Source: Pseudomonadota bacterium
Lineage (GTDB): Bacteria > Pseudomonadota > Alphaproteobacteria > Sphingomonadales > Sphingomonadaceae
Direction of reading: 5' to 3'
DNA length: 19,225 bases
NCBI GenBank assembly: GCA_023445495.1
Contig: JAEXLC010000217.1
Span: 1 to 19,225 of the forward strand
The notes beneath the pieces were generated by a model. The model did not search any database, was not told the origin of the DNA, and saw only the letters and a program-made list of their open reading frames with translations. The translations under genes were made by a program, and so were the position numbers. This document shows, piece after piece, positions 6,603 through 14,502 of the stretch (position 1 is its first letter; the number at the start of each line of letters is the position of its first letter).

Positions 6603-9275
6603 ATGAAGAATCGCACCGTCCAGCGTCTGCTGGTGTCCACCATTCTCGGGTCGGCGGCCTTGCTCGCCACGCCCGCCGTGGCGCAGACCGCGCCCGCCAC
6701 TCAAGCAGCCGATCCTGCGCCGGAAGCGCAGCAGGACGACGGCGCCATCATCGTCACCGGCATCCGCCAGAGCCTCGGCGCCGCGCGTGACATCAAGCGC
6801 GACGCGATCCAGTTCGTCGATGCGATCGTCGCCGACGACATCGGCAAGCTGCCCGACCGCAACGTCGCCGAATCCCTCGCCCGCGTCTCGGGCATCCAGG
6901 TCGATCGCGGCATCGCGGAAGGCACCAACGTCTCGGTCCGCGGCCTTCGCCAGAACGTCTATCTGTTCAACGGCCGCGAGATCGTCGATGCCACCGGCCG
7001 CGGCGGTGTCGGCCTCGATCAGCTCGGCAGCTCGACCTATGGCATCCTGTCGCTGGTCCCCTCGGAGCTGATCTCGCGCCTCGAAGTCACCAAGCTCGCC
7101 GGCGCCGACGACATCGCGGGCGCGCTCGGCGGCATCGTCGACATCAACACGCGCAAGCCGCTCGACGGCCCGAACAGCATCGCCGCCCGCGCCGGCGCGA
7201 GCTATGACAGCCTGACCAAGAAGCCGAGCTACGAGCTGTTCGGCCTGGTCTCGCAGAAGTTCGCCGGCGACACGCTCGGGGTGCTGGTCTCGGCCTCCTA
7301 TGGCCGGCGCAAGCTCTCGCAGCAGGGCCTGGACACCTTCTCGGGCTATACCCGCTTCACGGACTCGAATGGCGCCGCGCACTTCGGTCATTCGGACGTG
7401 CGCCCCGAGGAAATCTCGGAGACGCGCACCAAGTTCGGCCTGGACGGCGTGCTCCAGTGGAAGCCGGGCCCGGGCGTCGAGATCACCCTCGACAGCTTCT
7501 ATTCCAAACTGATCTCGGACCGCGAGCGCTACTGGATTTCGTTCAACCCGCAGACCGGGCTGACCAACGCCAAATATTCGGCGAACAACGTGCTGCTGTC
7601 CGGCACCTCGACCGCGCCGATCCTGACCAACAGCGAATTCGCCTATACCAAGGCCGACACCTGGTCCTCGGCGCTGAACGGCAAGTTCGACGTGACCGAC
7701 CGGATCAAGGCAAGCGCGGAAGTGTCGTACAACCGCTCGACCTCGAGCTACGACCAGAACTACCTCCGGCTCCAGCCGCTCACCACGATCACGCCGAGCA
7801 CCAGCTTCGACTTCTCCAAGGGGGACCTCGGCGCCTATTCGATCAGCGGCATCAACCTGAGCGATCCGTCGCAGCTGCGCTTCACCATCCTGTTCGACAA
7901 TCTCTACCGGGCGAAGACCGAGGCGACCGCCGCGCGCACCGACTGGAGCGCCGACCTGGGCGAAGGCTTCCTCGACAAGCTGAGCGTCGGCGTGCGCTAC
8001 CAGAAGCTCGACACGCGGGTGAACCCGTCGCTGGCCGATATCCGCCCGACCGGCGGCATCGTCGCCACCTCGATCTCGCAATATCTGACGCTGCACTCGA
8101 ACCCCGATTTCGCCCAGGGCGATTTCGCCGGCCTGCCGCGCAGCTTCCTGGCGGCGAACGACACCATCGCCGGCGGCTGCGGCGTCTGGACCACGGTCAC
8201 CGCGGTCTCGCAGGCGGCCGCCTGCCTCAATCCGACCGGTACCGCGACCGCGCTAGCCGGCACCTACCGGATCAAGGAGAAGTTCACCGAAGGCTATGCC
8301 AAGCTCGACTTCAAGGTCGAAGGCGGGCTCGATCTCGCCGGCAATATCGGCGTGCGCTACCTCCACCGCGACATGACCTCGATCGGCAATCTGATCGGCG
8401 CAACCGGTGGCGTCACGCCGGCCACCTTCCTGCGCACCGATGACGAATGGCTGCCCTCGGCCACGATCAAGATGAACCTGTCCGACGGGCTGATCCTGCG
8501 CCTCGGCGCGGCCAAGGTCGTCGCCTTCCCCAACACCGCCGATCTCAACAACGGCGTCACGCTCAACAACACCGCGGTGTTCGTGAACGGCGTCCAGACC
8601 ACGCCGGGCACCGGCAGCGGCGGCGCGCCGAACCTCAATCCGTTCAAGGCCAACCAGTTCGACGCCTCGCTCGAATATTATTTCGGCCGCCAGGCGCTGT
8701 TCTCGGTCGGGCTTTTCTACAAGGACGTCTCGACCTTCATCGTCGCCAAGCAGAGCCCCGAGACGTTCAACAACGTCAACTACCTCATCAACCGCAAGAT
8801 CAATGGCGACGGCGCCAAGGTGAAGGGCATCGAGGCGCTGCTCCAGCTGCCCTTCTATTTCCTGCCCGGCGCGCTGGACGGGTTCGGCATCGTCGCCACC
8901 TATTCGTACATCGACTCGACCACGCCGATCCGCGACGCGGTGGGCCGCGTGCTCGCCTTCCCCGGCCTGTCGAAGAACAACGCCAACCTGGTCGGCTATT
9001 ACGAGAAGGGCCCGGTGTCGTTCCGCGTCGCGTACAACTGGCGCGACGACTATCTGGTCGGCCTGTCGGGTGCCAACACCGGCATCTACAACGACGCCTA
9101 TACCGATCTGTCGGCCACCTTCCGGTACGACATCTCGAAGAACTTCTCGCTGAACCTCGAGGCGAACAACCTCCTCAACGAGCACCAGCGCACCTATGAC
9201 GGCTCCTCGGAAGCGCTGCGGACGAACCTGTTCTTCGGGCGCATGTACAAGGCCAGCATCAGCGTCAAATTCTGA
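6603..9275 (+). CDS. TonB-dependent outer-membrane receptor (probable carbohydrate uptake)
   Basis: The 890-residue product starts at the ATG at 6603 behind AGGGGAGAGG; the upstream in-frame ATG at 6585 lacks such a site. The signal peptide spans residues 1-28 (cleavage after PAVAQ). A TonB-box-like segment IIVTGIRQSL (about 49-58) precedes the plug domain, which includes LPDRNVAESLARVSGIQVDR. A long beta-barrel then ends in the typical terminal Phe (SISVKF). This is the large sphingomonad/Caulobacter TonB receptor class found next to glycan catabolism genes. It is expected to move an oligosaccharide or sugar acid across the outer membrane using TonB energy. It leads the rightward operon, and the SDR gene follows after 27 bp. 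The ligand is not deducible from sequence. Confidence 0.93.
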   Translation: MKNRTVQRLLVSTILGSAALLATPAVAQTAPATQAADPAPEAQQDDGAIIVTGIRQSLGAARDIKRDAIQFVDAIVADDIGKLPDRNVAESLARVSGIQVDRGIAEGTNVSVRGLRQNVYLFNGREIVDATGRGGVGLDQLGSSTYGILSLVPSELISRLEVTKLAGADDIAGALGGIVDINTRKPLDGPNSIAARAGASYDSLTKKPSYELFGLVSQKFAGDTLGVLVSASYGRRKLSQQGLDTFSGYTRFTDSNGAAHFGHSDVRPEEISETRTKFGLDGVLQWKPGPGVEITLDSFYSKLISDRERYWISFNPQTGLTNAKYSANNVLLSGTSTAPILTNSEFAYTKADTWSSALNGKFDVTDRIKASAEVSYNRSTSSYDQNYLRLQPLTTITPSTSFDFSKGDLGAYSISGINLSDPSQLRFTILFDNLYRAKTEATAARTDWSADLGEGFLDKLSVGVRYQKLDTRVNPSLADIRPTGGIVATSISQYLTLHSNPDFAQGDFAGLPRSFLAANDTIAGGCGVWTTVTAVSQAAACLNPTGTATALAGTYRIKEKFTEGYAKLDFKVEGGLDLAGNIGVRYLHRDMTSIGNLIGATGGVTPATFLRTDDEWLPSATIKMNLSDGLILRLGAAKVVAFPNTADLNNGVTLNNTAVFVNGVQTTPGTGSGGAPNLNPFKANQFDASLEYYFGRQALFSVGLFYKDVSTFIVAKQSPETFNNVNYLINRKINGDGAKVKGIEALLQLPFYFLPGALDGFGIVATYSYIDSTTPIRDAVGRVLAFPGLSKNNANLVGYYEKGPVSFRVAYNWRDDYLVGLSGANTGIYNDAYTDLSATFRYDISKNFSLNLEANNLLNEHQRTYDGSSEALRTNLFFGRMYKASISVKF

Positions 9276-9302
9276 CGTTGGCCTGCCGGGAGGAGATCGA
9301 GG

Positions 9303-10031
9303 GTGAGCGATAGCGAACTGGCCGGGCGCACGGCGCTGGTGACCGGCGCTGCGAGCGGGATCGGTGCGGCGATCGCCAGGCGGTTCCGCGCCGCCGGCGC
9401 CCGGGTCGCCGGGCTCGATCTCCAGCCCGCCGCCGACATGGACGAGGCGCTGGTCGCCGATCTCCGCTCGGATGCGGGCGTGGCCGAAGCGGTGGCGCGG
9501 CTGGGCGGGATCGACATCCTCGTCCACGCCGCCGCCATCTCCGTCCATGGCGGCACGATCGACACCGATCCCGCCGCCTGGGCCGATATCTACGACGTCA
9601 ATGTGATCGGCGCGGTGCGGCTGATGCGCCATGCCGTGCCGGCGATGCGCGCGCGGGGCGGCGGATCGATCATGCTGCTCTCGTCGATCAACGCCGATTT
9701 CGCCACGCCGACGCTCGCCGCCTATGCGGCGTCCAAGGCGGCGATCGAAAGCCTGACCCGCACCGCCGCGCTCGAATTCGCGCCCGACGACATCCGGGTC
9801 AACGCCATCGCGCCGGCTTCAGTCGATACGCCGCTGCTGCAGGATTCCTTCGATCGCGCGGCCGATCCCGAGGCCGCGCGTGCCGCCAATATCTTGCGCC
9901 ACCCGCTTGGCCGCCTCGGCACGCCCGAGGATGTCGCGGAGCTGGCGCTGTTCCTCGCCTCGGATCGGGCGAGCTGGATCACCGGGGCCATTCATCCCCT
10001 GGACGGAGGTGCACGTGTCACACGCCGCTGA
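9303..10031 (+). CDS. Short-chain dehydrogenase/reductase, probable sugar 1-dehydrogenase
   Basis: The 242-residue classical SDR uses a GTG start at 9303 preceded by GGGAGGAG at 9288-9295. It shows the Rossmann motif TGAASGIG (14-21), an acidic Asp39 after beta-2 that favours NAD(H) over NADP(H), Asn100 (DVNVIG), Ser128, Tyr141 and Lys145 (YAASK), and a C-terminal HPLDGGA. All catalytic residues are present. Cluster logic suggests oxidation of an aldose to its lactone, as in galactose- or fucose-type dehydrogenases, supplying the SMP-30 half of the downstream fusion protein. Oxidation of a 2-keto-3-deoxy acid is a possible alternative. Its 3' end overlaps the dgoK start by 17 bp. Confidence 0.88.
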   Translation: MSDSELAGRTALVTGAASGIGAAIARRFRAAGARVAGLDLQPAADMDEALVADLRSDAGVAEAVARLGGIDILVHAAAISVHGGTIDTDPAAWADIYDVNVIGAVRLMRHAVPAMRARGGGSIMLLSSINADFATPTLAAYAASKAAIESLTRTAALEFAPDDIRVNAIAPASVDTPLLQDSFDRAADPEAARAANILRHPLGRLGTPEDVAELALFLASDRASWITGAIHPLDGGARVTRR

Positions 10032-10932
10032 TGCCGAGATTGTCGGCGTCAATTGGGGAAGCTCGAACTTCCGCGCCTGGCGCATCGCCGGCGACGGGAG
10101 CGTGGTCGACGAGATCGTCGCGGCGAAGGGCGTTGCCGGGCTGAGCCGCGAAGGCATGGCCGAGATGATGGCGGCGCTCGCGGCGCGCTGGCCCGATCAC
10201 GGCCCGATCTACGCATCGGGCATGATCGGATCGAACATCGGCTGGGCGGAAGCTCCATACGCAATCGCGCCCGCCGGCATGGCCGATCTCGCCCGTGCCG
10301 CGATCCCGGTGGAGATCGGCGACAGCCCGGTGCGGATCGTTCCGGGCATCGCCTGCAACCGCGACTTCGACGCCGCACCCGACATCCTGCGCGGCGAGGA
10401 AACCGAACTGCTCGGCCTGATGGAGCTGGCCCCGGGCGACGGCGTCGCGGCGCTGCCCGGCACGCATACCAAATGGGTCCGGCGCGAGAATGGGCGGGTC
10501 GGCGAATTCCTCACCGCCATGTCGGGCGAGATCTTCGACCGGCTGACCGCGCAGGGGCTGCTCGCCTCGATCGTCGAGGGCGAGGCAGCGAACGGGCCGG
10601 CATTCCGCGAGGGCGTCGCACGCGGCCGTGCCGGCGGGCTCGGCCTGTCGAGCCTGCTCTTCGGCGCCCGGGCCCGCGTGATCCGTGGCGAACTCGCCCG
10701 CACCGATGCGGCATCGTATATTCGCGGCCTGCTGATCGGCTCCGAGATCGCCGATGCGATGGCGGCCTTCCCCGACATGGCCGATGCGGTGGTGCCGCTG
10801 ATCGGCAACGGCCCGCTGTCCCGCCTCTATGCCGCCGCGCTCGGATCGGTCGAGATCGAGACAGAGCTGGTCGAATCGCGGCGCGCCTGCCTGCTCGGCT
10901 TCCGCGCGATCCACCGGGCGAGCATCGGATGA
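10015..10932 (+). CDS. dgoK: 2-dehydro-3-deoxygalactonokinase
   Basis: The product has 305 residues and resembles E. coli DgoK throughout: VNWGSSNFRAW near the N-terminus (phosphate-binding, 12-22), ASGMIGSNIGW (67-77), RGEETELLGL (126-135), PGTHTKWV (148-155) and SGLLIG-like RGLLIGSEIA toward the C-terminus. It phosphorylates 2-keto-3-deoxy-D-galactonate to the 6-phospho form with ATP in the cytoplasm. I place the start at GTG 10015, inside the SDR 3' end, because GGAGG lies 5 bases upstream; GTG 10009 overlaps that site and is less likely. The stop overlaps the next start as ATGA, indicating translational coupling to the aldolase. Confidence 0.92.
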   Translation: MSHAADAEIVGVNWGSSNFRAWRIAGDGSVVDEIVAAKGVAGLSREGMAEMMAALAARWPDHGPIYASGMIGSNIGWAEAPYAIAPAGMADLARAAIPVEIGDSPVRIVPGIACNRDFDAAPDILRGEETELLGLMELAPGDGVAALPGTHTKWVRRENGRVGEFLTAMSGEIFDRLTAQGLLASIVEGEAANGPAFREGVARGRAGGLGLSSLLFGARARVIRGELARTDAASYIRGLLIGSEIADAMAAFPDMADAVVPLIGNGPLSRLYAAALGSVEIETELVESRRACLLGFRAIHRASIG

Positions 10933-12368
10933 GCGACGGCGCGGCCGCCCGGCTCGACGCGGCGCTGGCCGAACTGCCGATCGTCGCGATCCTACGCGGA
11001 CTGCGCGCCGAGGAGGCGGTGGCGGTAGTCGGCGCGCTGTACGATGCCGGCATCCGCCTCGCCGAGGTGCCGCTCAACTCGCCCGACCCGTTCGACACGA
11101 TCGAGCTGCTCTGCCGCGCGTTCGGCGACCGGATGGCGATCGGCGCGGGCACCGTGACCGAGTTGGAGCAGGTTCGCCGCCTCGCCGAATGCGGCGCGAC
11201 GATCTGCGTCTCGCCCAACACGGATGCCGCTGTCATCGCCGAAGCGATCCGGCTCGGCCTTGTGCCCCTGCCCGGCTGCGCGACCCCGACCGAAGCATTC
11301 GCCGCACTCGCCGCCGGCGCGCGCCACCTGAAGTACTTTCCCGCGGCCGGGCATGAAGCCGACATCGCCGCGCTGCGCACCGTGCTGCCCAGGCATGTCG
11401 CGGTGCTGGCCGTCGGCGGCGTCGGCCCGGCCAATATCCCGGCGCTGCACGAGGCCGGCTGCAGCGGCTTCGGCATCGGATCGGATCTCTACAAGCCGGG
11501 CCGCCCGGCCGAGGAAGTCGGAGCCCGCGCCCGTGCACTGGTGCAGGCGATCCGCCATGCACCCCGCGCGCGCCTGCTCGTCAACCCGCTGGCGATCATC
11601 GGTGAGTCCCCGGTGGTGCAGGGCGACGCCGTCATCTGGACCGATCCGGTACGCCGCCGGGTCTATCGCCTGGCCGATGGCCAGCTGTCCGAGCGGTCGA
11701 CCGACCAGCCCGTCTTCGGCCTGGCGCCGCTGCCGGATGGCCGCATTGCCGGCACGCTCGAAAGCGCTTTCTGCACCCTCGACGGACCCGCCGGACCCGT
11801 TGCGGACATCGGCTCCGGCTGCCGCTTCAACGACCTGGCCGTCGATCCCAAAGGCGGCCTGTGGGGTGGCTCGATGCACAAGGCGATCCTCGCCGGCCGC
11901 GGCGCGATCTTCCATGCCGCCGGCCCCGAAGCCGCGCCGCGCCGCGTAGCCGAAGGGCTGGGCGTGCCCAACGGCATGGTCTTCTCCGAAGACGGCAGGA
12001 CGCTGTTCGTCATCGACACGCTCTCGCGCACCCTGATCGCCTACCCCGCCGATATCGACGCCGGCACGCTCCGCGAACCGGTGATCGTCAGCGACTTCAT
12101 GAACATCCCCGGCAAGCCCGACGGCATGACCCGCGCGCCCGACGGCCGCTTCTTCGTGGCGATGTGGGGTGGCGGCTGCGTCGCCGAGCTGGCGCCCGAC
12201 GGCGCAATGCTGCGCAGCATTCCGGTTCCCGCGCCCAATCTCAGCAGCACCGCGCTGGCTGGCGACACCCTCTACGTCACCAGCTCGCGCATGCGGCTCA
12301 GCCCGGCCCAGCTCGAAACCTTCCCAGCCTCAGGCGGGCTGTTCGCGATTGACCTGACGGGCGGCTGA
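10929..12368 (+). CDS. dgoA: Fusion protein: 2-dehydro-3-deoxy-6-phosphogalactonate aldolase plus SMP-30/gluconolactonase
   Basis: A single 479-residue frame begins at the ATG overlapping the dgoK stop. Residues 1 to about 210 are a KDPGal aldolase like E. coli DgoA: general-base region EVPLNSPDP with Glu46, GAGTV (72-76), Schiff-base Lys135 in LKYFPA, and FGIGSDLYKPG (181-191). From about 215 to 479 an SMP-30/lactonase beta-propeller follows with virtually no linker. Its expected metal ligands are all present: Glu225 (IIGESP), Asn301 (RFNDLAVDPKG), Asn348 (VPNGM) and Asp398 (KPDGM). The protein would both open the sugar lactone (early step) and cleave KDPGal to pyruvate and glyceraldehyde-3-phosphate (last step). 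The two domains are usually separate genes, so the fusion is notable. No stop, start with ribosome site or frame break separates the halves. Confidence 0.9.
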   Translation: MSDGAAARLDAALAELPIVAILRGLRAEEAVAVVGALYDAGIRLAEVPLNSPDPFDTIELLCRAFGDRMAIGAGTVTELEQVRRLAECGATICVSPNTDAAVIAEAIRLGLVPLPGCATPTEAFAALAAGARHLKYFPAAGHEADIAALRTVLPRHVAVLAVGGVGPANIPALHEAGCSGFGIGSDLYKPGRPAEEVGARARALVQAIRHAPRARLLVNPLAIIGESPVVQGDAVIWTDPVRRRVYRLADGQLSERSTDQPVFGLAPLPDGRIAGTLESAFCTLDGPAGPVADIGSGCRFNDLAVDPKGGLWGGSMHKAILAGRGAIFHAAGPEAAPRRVAEGLGVPNGMVFSEDGRTLFVIDTLSRTLIAYPADIDAGTLREPVIVSDFMNIPGKPDGMTRAPDGRFFVAMWGGGCVAELAPDGAMLRSIPVPAPNLSSTALAGDTLYVTSSRMRLSPAQLETFPASGGLFAIDLTGG

Positions 12369-12437
12369 TCCGCCCGACGCACCCGGTCCAAGGAGACGCG
12401 TACCGAGTAACCAGAACTAAAATCAGGAGAGAATGCC

Positions 12438-13721
12438 ATGCGCTTGCGCTTGATTGCCAGCACAGCGTTGCTGTGCCCGCTTGCCCTTTTGACGCCCGCC
12501 ACCGCCCAGGCCCAGGTGGCCGTCGACACGGTGCCCGCGGAGACCGATTCCTCCAACGCCGCCGCGTGGTGGCGGCCGATGGTGGTGAAGGGCAACACCA
12601 CCTATGTCGCGTTCAACGCGCCCGGCGATACCGCCGGCACCCACAAGATCAAGATCGGCGTGAAGGTGGGGACCGGCGCCTGGACGATCGACTATCTCAA
12701 GGACGAGAACGGCAATGTCTGGAGCCATGCCGATGATGTCGGGCATGACCAGCCGACGATCGCGGTGGACGGTGACGGCTATATCCATGTCTGGACCGAC
12801 CATCATGTCGACGACTGGCGCTATTTCCGCTCGAGCGCACCGAATGATCCGACCGGAATGCTGCGCCGCATCGGCGACATGCCGGGCACCGTCGGCGCGA
12901 CCTATCCGATCGCCGAGGACGCGCCCAATGGCGACATCTACCTGATCATCCGCAACCACTACAGCAATGCCGGCCAGGGCGAGCTCTATCGCTGGGACAA
13001 TGCCGCGCACAGCTGGTCGAAGATCGGCATCTTCGCGCGCGAGAACACCAACTATGTCTATCCCGATGATCTGAAGATCGACGATGCCGGCAACGTCCAT
13101 ATCGCCTTCGAATGGGCCTATGGCACCCCGCGATCGCTGCGCCACTACGGCTCTTATCTGAAGTACGACGTCGCCGCCGGCGTGTTCCGCACCGCGAACG
13201 GCGTCGCGCTCAGCGCACCGGCCACGCGCACCACCGCCAATGTCCTGTTCCAGGGGCTCGGCACAGGCGAAGTGTGGAACAATTCGAACGACGGTGTCGG
13301 CATCCAGGCTGCGGGGCTTACCGTCGATCAATATGCGCGGCCGAGCATCGCCTATCGCTATCGCACCGCCGGCGGGACCAACGCGTACAACTTCGACGTC
13401 TACCGGGTGCGCTGGAACGGCGCCTGGGTCGACCGGGTGAAGATCTACACGGCGAACAACGACGTGCCCGCCGCCGTGGAGACCACGCACAACGGCACCC
13501 GGGCCCGCGTCTATTTCACCGTGCTGGGCAGCGGCCTGATGGCGGCGGAAAGCCCTACCTGGGCGGTGCGCCAGGTCGCCCCCGCCCAGAACGCGGTGAC
13601 CCGCATCTCGGGCATCCTCAAGTCGACGACCGAGGACGTGATCTACGCCGCGGCGCCGACCGAGATCGACGCCAATCGCGGACGGCTCCACGTCATCAGC
13701 ATCGGCAATACCCTGCCCTGA
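12438..13721 (+). CDS. Secreted BNR_4-type beta-propeller protein, possible polysaccharide lyase
   Basis: The 427-residue product starts at ATG 12438 after AGGAGAG (12425-12431), 69 bp past the fusion gene. It has a Sec signal peptide ending near ATAQA (about residue 25). The mature part is a repeat-rich beta-propeller with recurring DxxGxxHIA/HVW blades. Conserved-looking motifs are VGHDQPTIAVDGDGYIHVW (101-119), HHVDDWRYFRS (122-132) and DDLKIDDAGNVHIAFEW (210-226). These resemble the BNR_4 family and its relatives among ulvan-type lyases (PL24/PL25), which cleave rhamnose-glucuronate bonds. His103, His122/123, Tyr168 and Arg172/185 are candidate active-site residues, unaligned. Its place at the end of a glycan uptake operon supports a periplasmic or extracellular depolymerase, but a non-catalytic binding protein is possible. 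Confidence 0.75.
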   Translation: MRLRLIASTALLCPLALLTPATAQAQVAVDTVPAETDSSNAAAWWRPMVVKGNTTYVAFNAPGDTAGTHKIKIGVKVGTGAWTIDYLKDENGNVWSHADDVGHDQPTIAVDGDGYIHVWTDHHVDDWRYFRSSAPNDPTGMLRRIGDMPGTVGATYPIAEDAPNGDIYLIIRNHYSNAGQGELYRWDNAAHSWSKIGIFARENTNYVYPDDLKIDDAGNVHIAFEWAYGTPRSLRHYGSYLKYDVAAGVFRTANGVALSAPATRTTANVLFQGLGTGEVWNNSNDGVGIQAAGLTVDQYARPSIAYRYRTAGGTNAYNFDVYRVRWNGAWVDRVKIYTANNDVPAAVETTHNGTRARVYFTVLGSGLMAAESPTWAVRQVAPAQNAVTRISGILKSTTEDVIYAAAPTEIDANRGRLHVISIGNTLP

Positions 13722-13730
13722 CCGAACGGA

Positions 13731-13758
13731 CGCTCCGGCGGATCGCCCCGCCGGAGCG
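13731..13758 (+). terminator. Hairpin after the BNR_4 gene, probable transcription terminator
   Basis: An 11-bp perfect stem CGCTCCGGCGG / CCGCCGGAGCG with a six-base loop begins 10 bases after the stop codon. It is followed only by CTTCC, so the T-tract is poor. Its position at the end of the rightward sugar operon supports termination. Confidence 0.65.
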
Positions 13759-13778
13759 CTTCCGCATGGAGATCGCCC

Positions 13779-14048
13779 ATGATCCGTAAACACGTGCTGT
13801 GGCTGCTGCCGCTGGCGGGCATAGCCGGCTTGCTGCTGCTCCTCACCCGCACCGCCGATGCGCCCGCGACCAGCGGCACCGTGATCGTCACGCCGACACC
13901 CGAAGCCGCGCCGAGCCCGGCGCCCGCGCTCGCCCCGCTGCCGGTCGCCACCGAGACGCCGAAGCCGAAGACGGTGCTCATTCCCGAAGCCCCCGCAAAG
14001 GCTGCGAACGGCGCGGTCGTCACCCGCTGCACCGATCCGGAATGCTGA
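13779..14048 (+). CDS. Small Pro/Ala-rich membrane-anchored or secreted protein of unknown function
   Basis: This 89-residue reading frame starts at ATG 13779 with GGAGA six bases upstream. I do not recognise the family. A short basic N-terminus (MIRKH) leads into a hydrophobic segment at about 6-24 (VLWLLPLAGIAGLLLLLT), either a signal anchor or an uncleaved signal. The rest is a low-complexity, Pro/Ala/Thr-rich extension ending in VVTRCTDPEC with two cysteines at the C-terminus. There is no lipobox. It lies between the terminator of the sugar operon and the cobalamin riboswitch, so it is probably expressed on its own or by read-through. Coding is supported by the ribosome site, codon pattern and membrane segment rather than by homology. 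Confidence 0.6.
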   Translation: MIRKHVLWLLPLAGIAGLLLLLTRTADAPATSGTVIVTPTPEAAPSPAPALAPLPVATETPKPKTVLIPEAPAKAANGAVVTRCTDPEC

Positions 14049-14055
14049 GCGGCTT

Positions 14056-14089
14056 GGCGCGGCGTTCCATTTGCCCTATGCGCCGCGCC
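14056..14089 (+). terminator. GC-rich hairpin between the small gene and the riboswitch
   Basis: GGCGCGGCG (14056-14064) and CGCCGCGCC (14081-14089) form a perfect 9-bp stem with a 16-base AT-richer loop, eight bases after the stop of the small gene. It may end transcription of that gene before the riboswitch leader begins. No T-tract follows, so the role is tentative. Confidence 0.45.
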
Positions 14090-14119
14090 GTGGAGGGCTC
14101 GCGCCCTGCACGACAAGAT

Positions 14120-14330
14120 CGCGCCGGTGCCCCGAAAGGGGCTTAAACGGGAATGCGGTGCGGACGGGCCTTCCGTCCAATTCCGCGGCTGTCCCTGCAA
14201 CTGTAAGCGGCGAGCGCGATGCACTGGCTCCCCATTCGAGGGAGCAGCCACTGGACCATCGGTCCGGGAAGGCCGTGCATCACGCCCTGACCCGCGAGCC
14301 AGGAGACCTGCCGGCGCAACGGTCGCTCTT
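14120..14330 (+). promoter_or_regulatory. Cobalamin (adenosylcobalamin-type) riboswitch
   Basis: The leader contains the conserved cobalamin-riboswitch blocks in order: GGTGCC with a CCCCGAAAGGGG hairpin (14125-14141), CTTAAACGGGAA, GCTGTCCCTGCAACTGTAAGCGG region (CAACTGTAAGCGG at 14198-14210), GCCACTGG (14247-14254), CGGGAAGGC (14265-14273) and the B12 box AGCCAGGAGACCTGCCGG (14297-14314). Binding of cobalamin is expected to lower expression of the downstream uptake operon. The spacing and order are standard for this RNA. The 5' boundary is approximate, and I cannot identify the promoter with confidence. Confidence 0.95.
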
Positions 14331-14502
14331 GCTTTGGTCCAGGGGATGGCCAGGGCACGGTATCTCTCCGTCTGAGCGACGAACCAAGCGGCGGGGCCGC
14401 TTCGGTACGTGCGCGACGGCGAACAAGCGCCCGCCTCGCGTCTCGCACCGGCCGTTCGCGGCAGGCCCCGCCCTCGTTGCACGGGCGCCGGGGGGATTAC
14501 CC
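14331..14502 (+). promoter_or_regulatory. Probable riboswitch expression platform upstream of btuB
   Basis: About 170 bases separate the B12 box from the btuB start and hold no gene. They contain a perfect hairpin AAGCGGC / GCCGCTT (14386-14402, three-base loop). Closer to the start, CCCCGCCC (14466-14473) can pair with GGGCG and the following G-run (14483-14493), which overlaps the presumed ribosome site GGGGGG at 14490-14495. This fits translational control by sequestering the ribosome site, an inference that needs structure probing. Confidence 0.5.

Noticed and set aside
11560..12368. SMP-30 lactonase as a separate gene starting inside the fused frame
   Set aside because: No start codon with a ribosome site precedes the lactonase motif IIGESP, and the frame is continuous from the aldolase; a separate internal start cannot be fully excluded.
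14071..14502. N-terminal extension of the BtuB frame back to 14071
   Set aside because: The extension is the cobalamin riboswitch and its platform; the signal peptide begins at ATG 14503.
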